Assembly: GCA_030064795.1 (NCBI GenBank)
Contig: JASJEI010000567.1
Coordinates: forward strand, 1 to 5,885
Reading direction: 5' to 3'
Length of the DNA: 5,885 nt
From: Pleurocapsa sp. MO_226.B13
GTDB lineage: Bacteria > Cyanobacteriota > Cyanobacteriia > Cyanobacteriales > Xenococcaceae
Part shown: positions 5,885-5,885 of the stretch, one piece after another
Numbering within the stretch: position 1 is the stretch's first letter
Layout of the letters: each line of letters opens with the position of its first letter
Notes under the pieces: model-generated
Database searches by the model: none
Told to the model about the DNA's origin: nothing
The model's input: the letters and a program-made list of their open reading frames with translations, nothing else
Program-made: the position numbers and the translations under genes

Positions 5885-5885
5885 T

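Overview
The window looks cyanobacterial. It holds eight exact copies of GCGATCGC (the HIP1 octamer that is over-represented in many cyanobacterial genomes), it ends in a GC-rich palindromic interspersed repeat, and its recognisable proteins resemble cyanobacterial families. It reads as an accessory or genomic-island region: an orphan DNA methyltransferase, a transposase, a 5'-truncated signalling/conflict-type multidomain gene, and an unrecognised gene end. Family assignments come from recognising sequence motifs; no database search was run.

Layout. Positions 1-277 are the 3' end of an unrecognised + strand gene. From 331 (or an upstream GTG at 262) to 1971 runs a long + strand frame of 546 (or 569) codons. 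A complete small C5-cytosine DNA methyltransferase (507-1280) is nested inside it in another frame. The outer frame does not look like a random shadow: within the overlap it carries a segment like the C-terminal region of C5-methyltransferases, and past the overlap it carries two compact domain-like blocks separated by Cys-Ser-Arg/Ser-Lys repeats. Positions 2014-3486 encode a DDE-type transposase on the minus strand, the core of an insertion sequence whose ends lie close to 2005-2014 and 3557-3612. After it comes an open frame (3613-5844, +) encoding most of a SAV_2336-type N-terminal module, with a VWA-like fold inferred, joined to a C-terminal poly-gamma-glutamate hydrolase-like domain.

How the parts relate. 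The last gene has no ATG or GTG start: its only in-frame alternative start, a TTG at 3745, lies inside the conserved module, so its 5' end appears to have been lost where the insertion sequence now sits. Two glutamates that I recall as conserved in the hydrolase family (HGGxIE and QLEIS) are Q and G here, each one base away from a Glu codon. The gene is therefore probably a decaying remnant or a pseudoenzyme. The domain architecture is still the most notable protein-level observation: a module I know mainly in front of formylglycine-generating-enzyme-like or other effector domains here carries a peptidase-like effector. The nested methyltransferase pair is the most notable DNA-level observation.
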